Shown here: piece by piece, positions 1 to 5,467 of the stretch
Numbering within the stretch: position 1 is the first letter of the stretch
Layout: every line of letters begins with the position of its first letter
DNA from: Spirochaetales bacterium
GTDB lineage: Bacteria > Spirochaetota > Spirochaetia > DTKZ01
Assembly: GCA_031274005.1 (NCBI GenBank)
Contig: JAISQU010000069.1
Coordinates: forward strand, 1-7,578
Direction: 5' to 3'
DNA length: 7,578 bases
Program-made: the position numbers and the translations under genes
The notes under the pieces: model-generated
The model's input: only the letters and a program-made list of their open reading frames with translations
Told to the model about the DNA's origin: nothing
The model's database searches: none

Positions 1-9
1 CGTTATATT

Positions 10-104
10 CCGGCAACCTGCCTTTAGGCAGGTTGTACGCCGGCTTTTCGCTCCAATCTTTTGGCTGCGCCAAAAGGATTTCCGCTTCAATCCCTTGCGC
101 GCCC
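10..104. repeat. Two-stem palindromic repeat element, left copy
   Basis: Two perfect inverted repeats sit on either side of a fixed linker. The first has arms 14-22 and 27-35 (9 bp, loop TTTA). The second has arms 58-65 and 69-76 (8 bp, loop TGC). Between them is CCGGCTTTTCG (40-50), and after the second comes CCGCTTC (82-88), then GCGCGCCC. The same order of parts with different stem sequences recurs at the right edge (7503-7574), so this looks like a dispersed intergenic repeat. Plus-strand frame 3 stays open from the left edge to a TAA at 132-134, ending GGGKILNRL, so this stretch could also be the tail of an upstream gene. Frame 2 and one minus frame are open here too, so openness alone proves little. 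Confidence 0.6.
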
Positions 105-137
105 GGGGGAGGCAAGATATTAAACAGGCTCTAAGGA

Positions 138-160
138 GTGGGGGCAGCGGAAGCCCCCGC
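138..160 (+). other. GC-rich hairpin
   Basis: Arms 138-145 and 153-160 pair over 8 bp (one T-G wobble) around a 7-base loop. It lies 20 bases before the terminator at 181-213 and is probably in the 3' untranslated part of the same transcript. No T-run follows, so it is not itself a terminator. Confidence 0.55.
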
Positions 161-180
161 AGTCCGAAGTATAGTCAAGG

Positions 181-213
181 GCCGCCGGCTTTCTTAAGAC
201 GGCGGCTTTTTTT
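181..213 (+). terminator. Intrinsic (rho-independent) terminator
   Basis: GCCGCCG (181-187) pairs with CGGCGGC (200-206). After one G/A mismatch the stem continues as CTT/AAG (189-191 with 196-198), closing a TCTT tetraloop (192-195). Seven Ts follow directly (207-213). This is a textbook terminator reading rightward. It implies a plus-strand transcript entering from outside the window, whose gene is not clearly visible here. Confidence 0.9.
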
Positions 214-241
214 CGCAGGACGGGCGAGGAGGCTGGAGCGC

Positions 242-324
242 AGGGGGAGCCGCGTCTTGCAGCAAGGCTTCAAACGAACCGTCATTACAATCCATCCTGG
301 ATTGTAATTTCCGGCGCTCCCCCT
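242..324. other. Branched inverted-repeat structure upstream of cysS
   Basis: A long-range 9-bp stem, AGGGGGAGC (242-250) with GCTCCCCCT (316-324), encloses two hairpins. One is small, CTTG/CAAG with loop CAG (256-266). The other is a perfect 11-bp stem, ATTACAATCCA (284-294) with TGGATTGTAAT (298-308), around loop TCC. It lies after the terminator and before the predicted cysS promoter, so it belongs to neither transcript as drawn. It could be a small RNA, a DNA cruciform or a relic of a mobile repeat. No promoter of its own was recognised. Confidence 0.5.
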
Positions 325-358
325 CCTCTCCCCCGGTGAGCAGGCATGTTGATTTTTT

Positions 359-387
359 TTGTTATTTTGCGTATCTTAATCTATAAT
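359..387 (+). promoter_or_regulatory. Sigma-70-type promoter for cysS
   Basis: A -35 box TTGTTA (359-364, four of six matches) and a perfect -10 box TATAAT (382-387) are separated by 17 bases. The -35 box follows a T-run (353-360) that could act as an UP-like element. Transcription should begin near 394, giving a leader of about 30 bases. That is too short for a T-box or other tRNA-sensing riboswitch. Confidence 0.75.
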
Positions 388-410
388 TCTGATTCATTCC
401 ATGAAAGTAT

Positions 411-416
411 AGGGGA
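411..416 (+). promoter_or_regulatory. Ribosome binding site for cysS (sets the GTG start)
   Basis: AGGGGA lies 8 bases before the GTG at 425, normal spacing. It supports this non-ATG start, which gives an N-terminus of the expected CysS form. Confidence 0.75.
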
Positions 417-424
417 CGGCGCGG

Positions 425-1822
425 GTGGATTTACGTTTTTACAATAGCATGGGAAGGCAGATCCAGGCTTTTGTTCCGCTCAGGGCGGGCAAGGCGGGGA
501 TGTACGGCTGCGGGCCGACGGTATACAACTATGCCCACATAGGCAATTTGCGCACCTATATCTTTGAGGATGTTCTGCGCCGCAGCCTCGAATATTCGGG
601 CTATGAGGTGACCCATGTCATGAATATTACCGATGTGGGGCATCTGACCGATGACGCGGACGAGGGTGAGGACAAAATGGAAAAAAGCGCCCGCGAGACG
701 GGCCGCAGCGTGTGGGATATTGCGGCGATGTACAGCGAGGCTTTTTTTCATGATACGGACAGGCTGAACATCAGGCGGCCCACAATCATCTGCAAAGCCA
801 CCGATCATATCGCCGAAATGATTGCCCTTGTTTCGCGCCTGGAAGAAAGGGGTTTTACCTACGAAGCGGGGGGGAATATTTATTTCAGCATAGATAAATT
901 CCCGGCGTATGGAAAACTCGCCCTTCTGGATAACCAGGAACTTATGGCGGGGGCGCGCATAGAGGTGGACAAGGGTAAGCGTAACCCCCACGACTTTGTT
1001 TTATGGTTTACGAAATCCAAATTTGAGAATCAGACGATGATATGGGAATCGCCCTGGGGCCGGGGGTATCCGGGCTGGCACCTTGAGTGCAGCGCCATGA
1101 GCATGAAATATCTGGGGGAGCAGTTCGACATTCACTGCGGCGGCATAGATCATATTCCCGTGCATCATACCAACGAAATAGCCCAGAGCGAGGCTGCCAC
1201 GGGAAAATCCCCCTGGGTCGGATACTGGATGCACGGGGAGTTCCTCCTTATGGACAGGGGCAAGATGTCCAAGTCAAAAGGCGGTTTTCTTACTCTGGAC
1301 AGGCTTGTGGAAGAGGGTTTCAAGCCCCTGGATTACCGCTACTTCTGTCTGGGCGGACACTACCGCAGCCAGCTCAAGTTCAGTTTCGACGGTTTGGCTT
1401 CGGCCGCTTCCGCGCGGGCAAATTTAATAGAAAGACTGAGCCGGCTTGAGCGCGGCCGGCCCGCGGAGGCTTTGGGCAGCGCGGCCTCGGATATACTCCG
1501 GGGTTTCGGGGACGACATCTCGGAGGATCTCAACATGCCCAGGGCCCTAGCCGGGCTGTGGAACCTCCTCAAGAGTCAGGATATTCCCGATTGGGAAAAA
1601 CTGGCCGTTGTAACGCAGATGGACAGGGTGCTTGGCCTGGAACTCCTGCAAAGCGGCGACGAAGAGGCCCTGGATGCCGGCGTTACGGCCCTGATAGAAG
1701 AAAGGCTTGCCGCGCGGAAAGTAAAGAATTTTGCCCGCGCCGACGAGATTCGTGATATACTCAAGGGACAGGGAATCCTTCTTGAAGATTCACCCGACGG
1801 TACCCGCTGGAAACGAATTTGA
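425..1822 (+). CDS. cysS: Cysteinyl-tRNA synthetase
   Basis: This cytoplasmic class I aminoacyl-tRNA synthetase joins cysteine to tRNA-Cys using ATP. It has 465 residues, close to the roughly 460 of Escherichia coli CysS. The N-terminus has the family motif MYGCGPTVYNYAHIGN (residues 26-41), containing the HIGH-type signature as HIGN at 38-41. The KMSKS signature is intact at 280-284. Zinc ligands can be placed by comparison with the E. coli enzyme at C29, C222, H247 and E251. The GKRNPHDFVLW block (184-194) is typical. The C-terminal part, from about 310, is the helical anticodon-binding region and ends in the usual short basic tail. Translation starts at GTG behind a good ribosome binding site. 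The sigma gene follows after 50 bases with no terminator, so read-through is possible. Nothing suggests loss of function. Confidence 0.97.
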   Translation: MDLRFYNSMGRQIQAFVPLRAGKAGMYGCGPTVYNYAHIGNLRTYIFEDVLRRSLEYSGYEVTHVMNITDVGHLTDDADEGEDKMEKSARETGRSVWDIAAMYSEAFFHDTDRLNIRRPTIICKATDHIAEMIALVSRLEERGFTYEAGGNIYFSIDKFPAYGKLALLDNQELMAGARIEVDKGKRNPHDFVLWFTKSKFENQTMIWESPWGRGYPGWHLECSAMSMKYLGEQFDIHCGGIDHIPVHHTNEIAQSEAATGKSPWVGYWMHGEFLLMDRGKMSKSKGGFLTLDRLVEEGFKPLDYRYFCLGGHYRSQLKFSFDGLASAASARANLIERLSRLERGRPAEALGSAASDILRGFGDDISEDLNMPRALAGLWNLLKSQDIPDWEKLAVVTQMDRVLGLELLQSGDEEALDAGVTALIEERLAARKVKNFARADEIRDILKGQGILLEDSPDGTRWKRI

Positions 1823-1855
1823 GAGAGTTCGGCCGGCTAAATTGTAACAAACTCC

Positions 1856-1864
1856 AGGGGTGAG
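1856..1864 (+). promoter_or_regulatory. Ribosome binding site for the sigma factor gene
   Basis: AGGGGTGAG lies 8 bases before the ATG at 1873. No convincing separate promoter is seen in the 50-base gap after cysS. Confidence 0.6.
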
Positions 1865-1872
1865 TTGTTTAT

Positions 1873-2403
1873 ATGGTATGGGGGAATTCTAAAAAGGATT
1901 TTGACCTGATATATGAGCGAACTTTTGCGCTGCTTATCAGAGTTCTTGTACGAATGATGGGAAGCGCTGAAATTGCGGAGGATATTTGTCAGGAAACATT
2001 TGTAAAGTTTCATCAGAGGACTCAGGGTTTCCCCTCCGCGGAGGAAGCCAAATTCTGGCTTCTGCGGGTGGCGAAAAATCTCGCATTGAATTACGAAAAA
2101 CGCAAAACAAGGGAGCGGAAGGCCTATAAAAAGGTTTTATCAGACGGGGAAGGCCGTTCCACGGAATCCGGGGAGGATGAGTATTTTAAAAAAGAAACTT
2201 CCCTGCGCGTTCGGGAGGCTCTGCTCCTGCTTCCCGGAAAACTGCGGGAGGTTCTGGTACTCAAAGAGTACGGGGACCTGTCCTATAAGGAGATTGCGGC
2301 TATTCTAAAAATAAGTGAAGGCAATGTTAAGGTTCGGGTATTCCGGGCAAGAGAATGGCTTGCCGCATTTTTTCAGAATTCGGAGGAAATGCATGTGCCC
2401 TGA
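1873..2403 (+). CDS. ECF-type RNA polymerase sigma factor
   Basis: This 176-residue protein has only sigma regions 2 and 4, the layout of extracytoplasmic-function (group 4) sigma factors. Region 2 runs from about residue 10 to 80 and includes AEDICQETFVKFH (35-47), the core-binding helix, and FWLLRVAKNLALNYEKRK (61-78), the -10 recognition part. A charged linker follows (about 80-110). Region 4 (about 112-166) includes LPGKLREVLVLKEYGDLSYKE and a helix-turn-helix ending KISEGNVKVRVFRAREWL. It should direct core polymerase to a small set of promoters when released from its anti-sigma factor. The end of the gene overlaps the start of the anti-sigma gene by 11 bases. From memory, T. pallidum also has a sigma-24-like gene next to cysS. 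No self-recognised promoter could be identified. Confidence 0.93.
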   Translation: MVWGNSKKDFDLIYERTFALLIRVLVRMMGSAEIAEDICQETFVKFHQRTQGFPSAEEAKFWLLRVAKNLALNYEKRKTRERKAYKKVLSDGEGRSTESGEDEYFKKETSLRVREALLLLPGKLREVLVLKEYGDLSYKEIAAILKISEGNVKVRVFRAREWLAAFFQNSEEMHVP

Positions 2404-2962
2404 TAAAGAACTTCTTTCCGCGTACTGTGATGGGGAAGTTCCTTCTCCCTGGAAGGAGAGGCTTGATTCCCATCTGGAAAACTGTACGGTCTGCCGCCGG
2501 ACCATCGCGCGCTACCGTACCATGGGAAGTATCCTGCGGGACTCCGCGCAGCCGGAGCCTGATATTCCCGCTGCTTTCGCGCGTATACGCGAGAGGGTTT
2601 TTTCCGCCCCCCGGCCTCCCCTGTGGAAAAAACCGGTCAGCCTTCCCCTGGCGGCCGCAGCCGCCGCGGCGCTCATCATCTTTGGCGGCGGAATGGGTTT
2701 GAGTTTTTTCACCCGAAGTACGCCGCAGGCAAGCCTTTTGGCCGGAGGTGGCCGCGCGGAAAACATTGCCAACATCAAAGACATAAATCAGCTTAGGGAA
2801 ATCCTGGAAAAAGAAGACCCTTCGCGGGAGGTGAGGATTCTGCTGCCGGATCTTCAAAATTTCGAGTCCCGGGGCAAACCCGTTTTTTTGCGTGAGGCCG
2901 ATATTTCCTCACAGCAGGGAGGGGACTTCCGCTCCGTAAGCGCCGGAGGGGACAATAAGTGA
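2393..2962 (+). CDS. Membrane anti-sigma factor with zinc-finger (ZAS) domain
   Basis: This 189-residue protein probably holds the upstream ECF sigma factor inactive at the inner membrane. Its N-terminal cytoplasmic part has the anti-sigma zinc motif His-x3-Cys-x2-Cys (H27, C31, C34) within a zf-HC2-type domain (about 1-45). A proline-rich linker leads to one membrane segment (about 83-106, Ala-rich then IIFGGGMGLSFF). About 80 residues follow on the outer side. The start chosen is the ATG at 2393, with GGAGG at 2382-2386. It overlaps the sigma gene by 11 bases, and the predicted protein begins MCPDKELLSAYCDGE as expected for the family. In-frame upstream ATGs would add a tail read from sigma coding sequence and lack this support. 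The outer domain resembles nothing I recognise and could be the signal-receiving part. Confidence 0.88.
   Translation: MCPDKELLSAYCDGEVPSPWKERLDSHLENCTVCRRTIARYRTMGSILRDSAQPEPDIPAAFARIRERVFSAPRPPLWKKPVSLPLAAAAAAALIIFGGGMGLSFFTRSTPQASLLAGGGRAENIANIKDINQLREILEKEDPSREVRILLPDLQNFESRGKPVFLREADISSQQGGDFRSVSAGGDNK
2945..2951 (+). promoter_or_regulatory. Ribosome binding site deciding the GTG start at 2959
   Basis: GGAGGGG lies 7 bases before GTG. The GTG overlaps the anti-sigma stop in the sequence GTGA, which points to coupled translation. Confidence 0.75.
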
Positions 2963-3510
2963 AGAGCCTGCCTGCCCTGATTCTTGCCTGTCTCTTAATC
3001 CCCGCGGCGCCGCTGCCGCCGGATGACGGGCTGCAGAGTCCTCCTTCCGCGGACGGGGCCGAAACCGCGAAACAGCAGCCCGGCGAGGAGTTTTTCAGCG
3101 AACTGGAGCAGGTTCTGAACATGAACATAGCCGCCCGGATTTCCGAAACGGAAGAGGACGTGGTCTGGAATGTGGAAAGTTCAAAAAGTACCGTTTCGGG
3201 GCGCAGCGTCAGCGTAAAGCTCATGGGAAAAAACATCGTCGTTCTGGCGGACTTCACGCCCTATGTCGATGAGGAGAACTCCGTAGTCCTCGTCGCCCGC
3301 GGCCAGGTGTGGATTTCTTCTCCCGATGACAGGCCTTTGCAGTACCTCTCGACTTTGAAAAATATTCCTGTCCGCATGGGGGAGAGGGTTCTTTTTTTTC
3401 CTCTTGGCGTAAAGTCCCTGGGCGCCACTTCGAACAATACCTATGATATAGAACTGGAAATTCAGATAGTGCCCCGCGCCGCGGGCAAGGAAGAAGGCGC
3501 GCGCGAATGA
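2959..3510 (+). CDS. Small exported protein of unknown function
   Basis: I do not recognise this 183-residue protein. It starts at GTG in a 4-base overlap (GTGA) with the anti-sigma gene, and its stop overlaps the next start as ATGA. The N-terminus, MKSLPALILACLLIPAAP, looks like a signal peptide. Cys11 follows a loosely lipobox-like ILA, but the hydrophobic stretch before it is short, so lipoprotein status is uncertain. After a low-complexity Pro/Glu/Gln-rich stretch (about 20-45), residues about 66-172 look beta-rich, with alternating hydrophobic strands such as GRSVSVKLMG, NIVVLADFTPYV, SVVLVARGQVWIS and TYDIELEIQIVP. The tail is charged. It probably acts in the periplasm or at the membrane, together with the anti-sigma factor and the transglutaminase-like protein encoded on either side. 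That role is inferred from gene order only. Confidence 0.8.
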   Translation: MKSLPALILACLLIPAAPLPPDDGLQSPPSADGAETAKQQPGEEFFSELEQVLNMNIAARISETEEDVVWNVESSKSTVSGRSVSVKLMGKNIVVLADFTPYVDEENSVVLVARGQVWISSPDDRPLQYLSTLKNIPVRMGERVLFFPLGVKSLGATSNNTYDIELEIQIVPRAAGKEEGARE

Positions 3511-5144
3511 ACCGCACCATCAGAAAGCTGCCTCTCGTTTTTTTCGGACTGTGCCTGCTCTTGCTCGCCGTAAGCCTGTGGATTGCGGGGAAGGGGCCCT
3601 CCGTTGAGGATATTGAACCGCGAATCGCCGAACCGGGGGACCTTCTTGTTATTACAGGGGAAAACTTCGGGGAAGAACGCGGCAAGGTCAACTTTGCGGG
3701 CGTTATTCCTGTGGCCTCGGCGTATCTGGAATGGACTCCGCGGCGCATCAGCCTGCGCATACCCGAAGACGCCTCATCAGGGCTTGTTCATGTCGTGACA
3801 GCCAGGGGGCAGAGCGGGGGCGTCCTGTTTACAAACCGGAAGGATATTCCCGTGATACTGCGCGGCGCGGGGAGTTCGCAAAGGCCGTACATCAAGGCTA
3901 TCAGCCCCGAACGCAGTTCCGTAGGCGGCCTTCTCTCCATAACCGGCGAAAACTTTGGCTATAACAGGGGTGAGAGCGTTGTCTGCTTTACCTGGGCGCC
4001 GGCCGCCGAAGCGGGGGCAGGCTGGTTAGATCCTAAAAGCCGGTATATTGCCGTATCCTCGGAAACTTTTGATTACGAGGACTGGTCCGACAGGGAAATA
4101 GCGGTGCGGGTTCCCACGGGCGCGGGTTCCGGAGCTCTTCTGGTGCGAACGGAAAAAGGCGAGAGCAATACCGTATACTTTGAACTGGATCAGAGTACGG
4201 GCCGGCGGATATTCAGGGACAAGCGTACATATACCCTGCTTTCTTCCGTGGATATACGCAACACCTCCCGCAGGGACGGCGGCGGCCTGTATTTGTGGAT
4301 ACCGCGCATACAGGAGAGTCTCAGCCAAAGGAATGTGCAGCTTATAAAACAGGAACCTCCCGCTGAAATAGAAAACTACAACGGCCTTATGCTGTTTTAT
4401 CTCAGGGAACCCCGCCGGAATGTCTCCTTTAAAATGTCGCAAACTTTTATTCTTGACCGCTATACAATGGAGTCGCGCATCGACCCCGCGCGCGTACCGG
4501 CGGATTACAATACGGAGCGCCCCCTGTACAAGGCTTACACAGCGTCGAATGTGTTTACCCCCGCCGCGGACCCGGATATAGCCGCCGCCGCAAAAGCGAA
4601 CGGAGGCAGGGAACCCAACCCCTATACCCGTTCGCGGCGGCTGTACGAATATGTAATGTCCCGCATGAGTTATTCTGTGCAGGCAAAGTACGCTTCGGCC
4701 CGCAACGGGCTGAAAGACAGGAGGGGAGATTCCTATACCTACGCGACGCTGTATGTGTCCATGCTCAGGGCATCCGGCGTTCCCGCGCGGACAATAGCGG
4801 GTTATATCATTACCGAATCCAATATCGCCCAGCCGCATTTCTGGGCGGAATTATACCTGCCGAACTTTGGATGGGTACCGGCGGATCCCGCACTGGGTGA
4901 CAGGGGCGCTCCGGAAAACTTTCCGGTTCCCGCTTCGGCGCCGGAATATTTTTTTGGCAATATCACAAACCGGCACATTGCCTTTTCACGGGGAATCTTG
5001 CAGGCAAAAAAGATAAGCCCCCACGGGAAAACAATTGAACAACCGGAAATGCATTCCCTCCAGACCATCTATGCCGAGGCCGTCAGCCCCCTGGAATCCT
5101 ATTCGGGAGTATGGAACAACCTCCAAGTCATCGGCACATATTGA
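3507..5144 (+). CDS. Membrane-anchored TIG/IPT and transglutaminase-like protein with Ser in place of the catalytic Cys
   Basis: This 545-residue protein begins with a short basic stretch and a hydrophobic segment (about 8-27), an anchor or uncleaved signal, so the rest should lie outside the inner membrane. Two immunoglobulin-like TIG/IPT domains follow (about 31-117 and 128-228); each has a P-x-I-x-x-I-x-P/R start and an ITGENFG turn (49-55, 145-151). A middle region (about 235-365) is unassigned. Residues about 370-465 match the transglutaminase core: RGDSYTYATLYVSMLRASG, then PARTIAGY, then PHFWAELYLPNFGWVPADPAL. The His (H444) and Asp (D460) of the triad are present, but the usual GDC reads GDS, with S409 (TCC, 4731-4733) where the nucleophile Cys belongs. 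It may be a binding domain or an unusual hydrolase. The start overlaps the preceding stop (ATGA), with AAGGAAGAAGG at 3487-3497 as ribosome binding site. It is the last gene of the sigma cassette. Confidence 0.85.
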   Translation: MNRTIRKLPLVFFGLCLLLLAVSLWIAGKGPSVEDIEPRIAEPGDLLVITGENFGEERGKVNFAGVIPVASAYLEWTPRRISLRIPEDASSGLVHVVTARGQSGGVLFTNRKDIPVILRGAGSSQRPYIKAISPERSSVGGLLSITGENFGYNRGESVVCFTWAPAAEAGAGWLDPKSRYIAVSSETFDYEDWSDREIAVRVPTGAGSGALLVRTEKGESNTVYFELDQSTGRRIFRDKRTYTLLSSVDIRNTSRRDGGGLYLWIPRIQESLSQRNVQLIKQEPPAEIENYNGLMLFYLREPRRNVSFKMSQTFILDRYTMESRIDPARVPADYNTERPLYKAYTASNVFTPAADPDIAAAAKANGGREPNPYTRSRRLYEYVMSRMSYSVQAKYASARNGLKDRRGDSYTYATLYVSMLRASGVPARTIAGYIITESNIAQPHFWAELYLPNFGWVPADPALGDRGAPENFPVPASAPEYFFGNITNRHIAFSRGILQAKKISPHGKTIEQPEMHSLQTIYAEAVSPLESYSGVWNNLQVIGTY

Positions 5145-5184
5145 AGTCGAATACTATTTACCTATCAGCTTGTTGCGCTTCAAG
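5143..5184 (+). repeat. Imperfect direct repeat, copy A
   Basis: This stretch reads GAAGTCGA, ten unrelated bases, then CCTATCAGCTTGTTGCG and CTTCAAG. It matches copy B (5312-5349) closely; the 17-base core differs at one base. It starts inside the stop codon of the preceding gene. Confidence 0.6.
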
Positions 5185-5187
5185 CCA

Positions 5188-5375
5188 AGCCATTGCAGCA
5201 ATGGCTCCGCGTGGTTCAAGACGGCGCAATTTTGCGGAGCAAAATTGCGGGTGTAATGCGTTTTCGGGTCTTCCCGAAAATCGCAGAGCCGTCTTCGGCT
5301 CACATTTATTAGAAGTCCGACAGGCTCCTATCAGCCTGTTGCGTTTAAGGCGGCAGTGCAATTGTTTTGCAATTG
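5188..5375. repeat. Array of six consecutive palindromes
   Basis: Six inverted repeats fill this gap almost end to end. They are: 5188-5195/5199-5206 (8 bp, loop CAG); 5225-5235/5239-5249 (11 bp, loop GGA); 5261-5268/5273-5280 (8 bp, loop TCTT, extended by GCG/CGC across a bulged T); 5286-5291/5296-5301 (6 bp, loop TCTT); 5318-5326/5333-5341 (9 bp with one wobble, loop CCTATC); and 5359-5364/5370-5375 (6 bp, loop TTTTG). None has a following T-run, so these are not ordinary terminators. No gene is seen here. They may be REP-like intergenic repeats that mark or protect mRNA ends, bind a nucleoid protein, or mark an insertion hotspot. Confidence 0.8.
5312..5349 (+). repeat. Imperfect direct repeat, copy B
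   Basis: This stretch reads GAAGTCCGA, CAGGCT, then CCTATCAGCCTGTTGCG and TTTAAG. Here the core is part of a hairpin (arms 5318-5326 and 5333-5341). In copy A the left arm is not preserved. Confidence 0.6.
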
Positions 5376-5399
5376 AGTTATATTTCAGTATATTATTAT
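5373..5399 (+). promoter_or_regulatory. Possible promoter for the aroE-like gene
   Basis: Base composition turns sharply AT-rich here. TTGAGT (5373-5378, four of six) and TATTAT (5394-5399, five of six) are 15 bases apart, shorter than ideal. A start near 5406 would place the 5405-5432 hairpin at the very 5' end of the message. The exact boxes are uncertain. Confidence 0.35.
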
Positions 5400-5404
5400 T
5401 TGAG

Positions 5405-5432
5405 TTGTTCGGAAACCTCAATTTCTGAACAA
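5405..5432 (+). promoter_or_regulatory. Leader hairpin or operator-like inverted repeat before the aroE-like gene
   Basis: TTGTTCGGAAA (5405-5415) pairs with TTTCTGAACAA (5422-5432) over 11 bp with a single G-T wobble, around loop CCTCAA. It ends 35 bases before the start codon. It could stabilise the mRNA 5' end, bind a regulator as a DNA dyad, or be the last member of the palindrome array. No U-tract follows, so a terminator is unlikely. Confidence 0.5.
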
Positions 5433-5452
5433 TTTCCTATTAAGTAAAAAAT

Positions 5453-5461
5453 GAAAGAAGG
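5453..5461 (+). promoter_or_regulatory. Ribosome binding site for the aroE-like gene
   Basis: GAAAGAAGG lies 6 bases before the ATG at 5468 and supports that start. Confidence 0.65.
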
Positions 5462-5467
5462 TTTTGC

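Noticed and set aside
1..131. Minus-strand open frame reading toward the left edge, including ILLAQPKDWSEKPAYNLPKG
   Set aside because: It looks protein-like, but the interval is the two-stem repeat and other frames are open too; no ribosome binding site was found and the left edge hides any continuation.
90..213. Known structured RNA (RNase P, SRP, tmRNA or 6S) ending at the terminator
   Set aside because: None of the conserved core sequences of these RNAs could be recognised, though an unknown small RNA is not excluded.
95..307. Plus-strand 70-codon open frame beginning TTG
   Set aside because: It runs straight through the strong terminator (181-213) and the 11-bp palindrome, has no ribosome binding site, and its Arg/Gly/Ser-rich translation looks like GC-rich non-coding sequence.
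431..991. Minus-strand 186-codon open frame opposite cysS
   Set aside because: It is a shadow of the conserved CysS coding sequence with no motif of its own.
1823..1872. Possible autoregulated ECF promoter (TGTAAC at 1844-1849) before the sigma gene
   Set aside because: No convincing -10 partner at the right distance was found; the sigma cassette may be read through from cysS or from an unrecognised promoter.
2315..2392. Upstream in-frame starts that would lengthen the anti-sigma factor by 26 residues
   Set aside because: The extension lies within sigma region 4 coding sequence; the ATG at 2393 has GGAGG at the right distance and gives the expected family N-terminus.
4026..4838. Minus-strand 270-codon open frame opposite the transglutaminase-like gene
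   Set aside because: It is antisense to a clearly conserved coding region and shows no recognisable domain; long antisense frames are common opposite GC-rich genes.
5145..5467. CRISPR array
   Set aside because: The palindromes differ in sequence and the two direct repeat copies are imperfect and 166-169 bases apart, so there is no regular repeat-spacer pattern.
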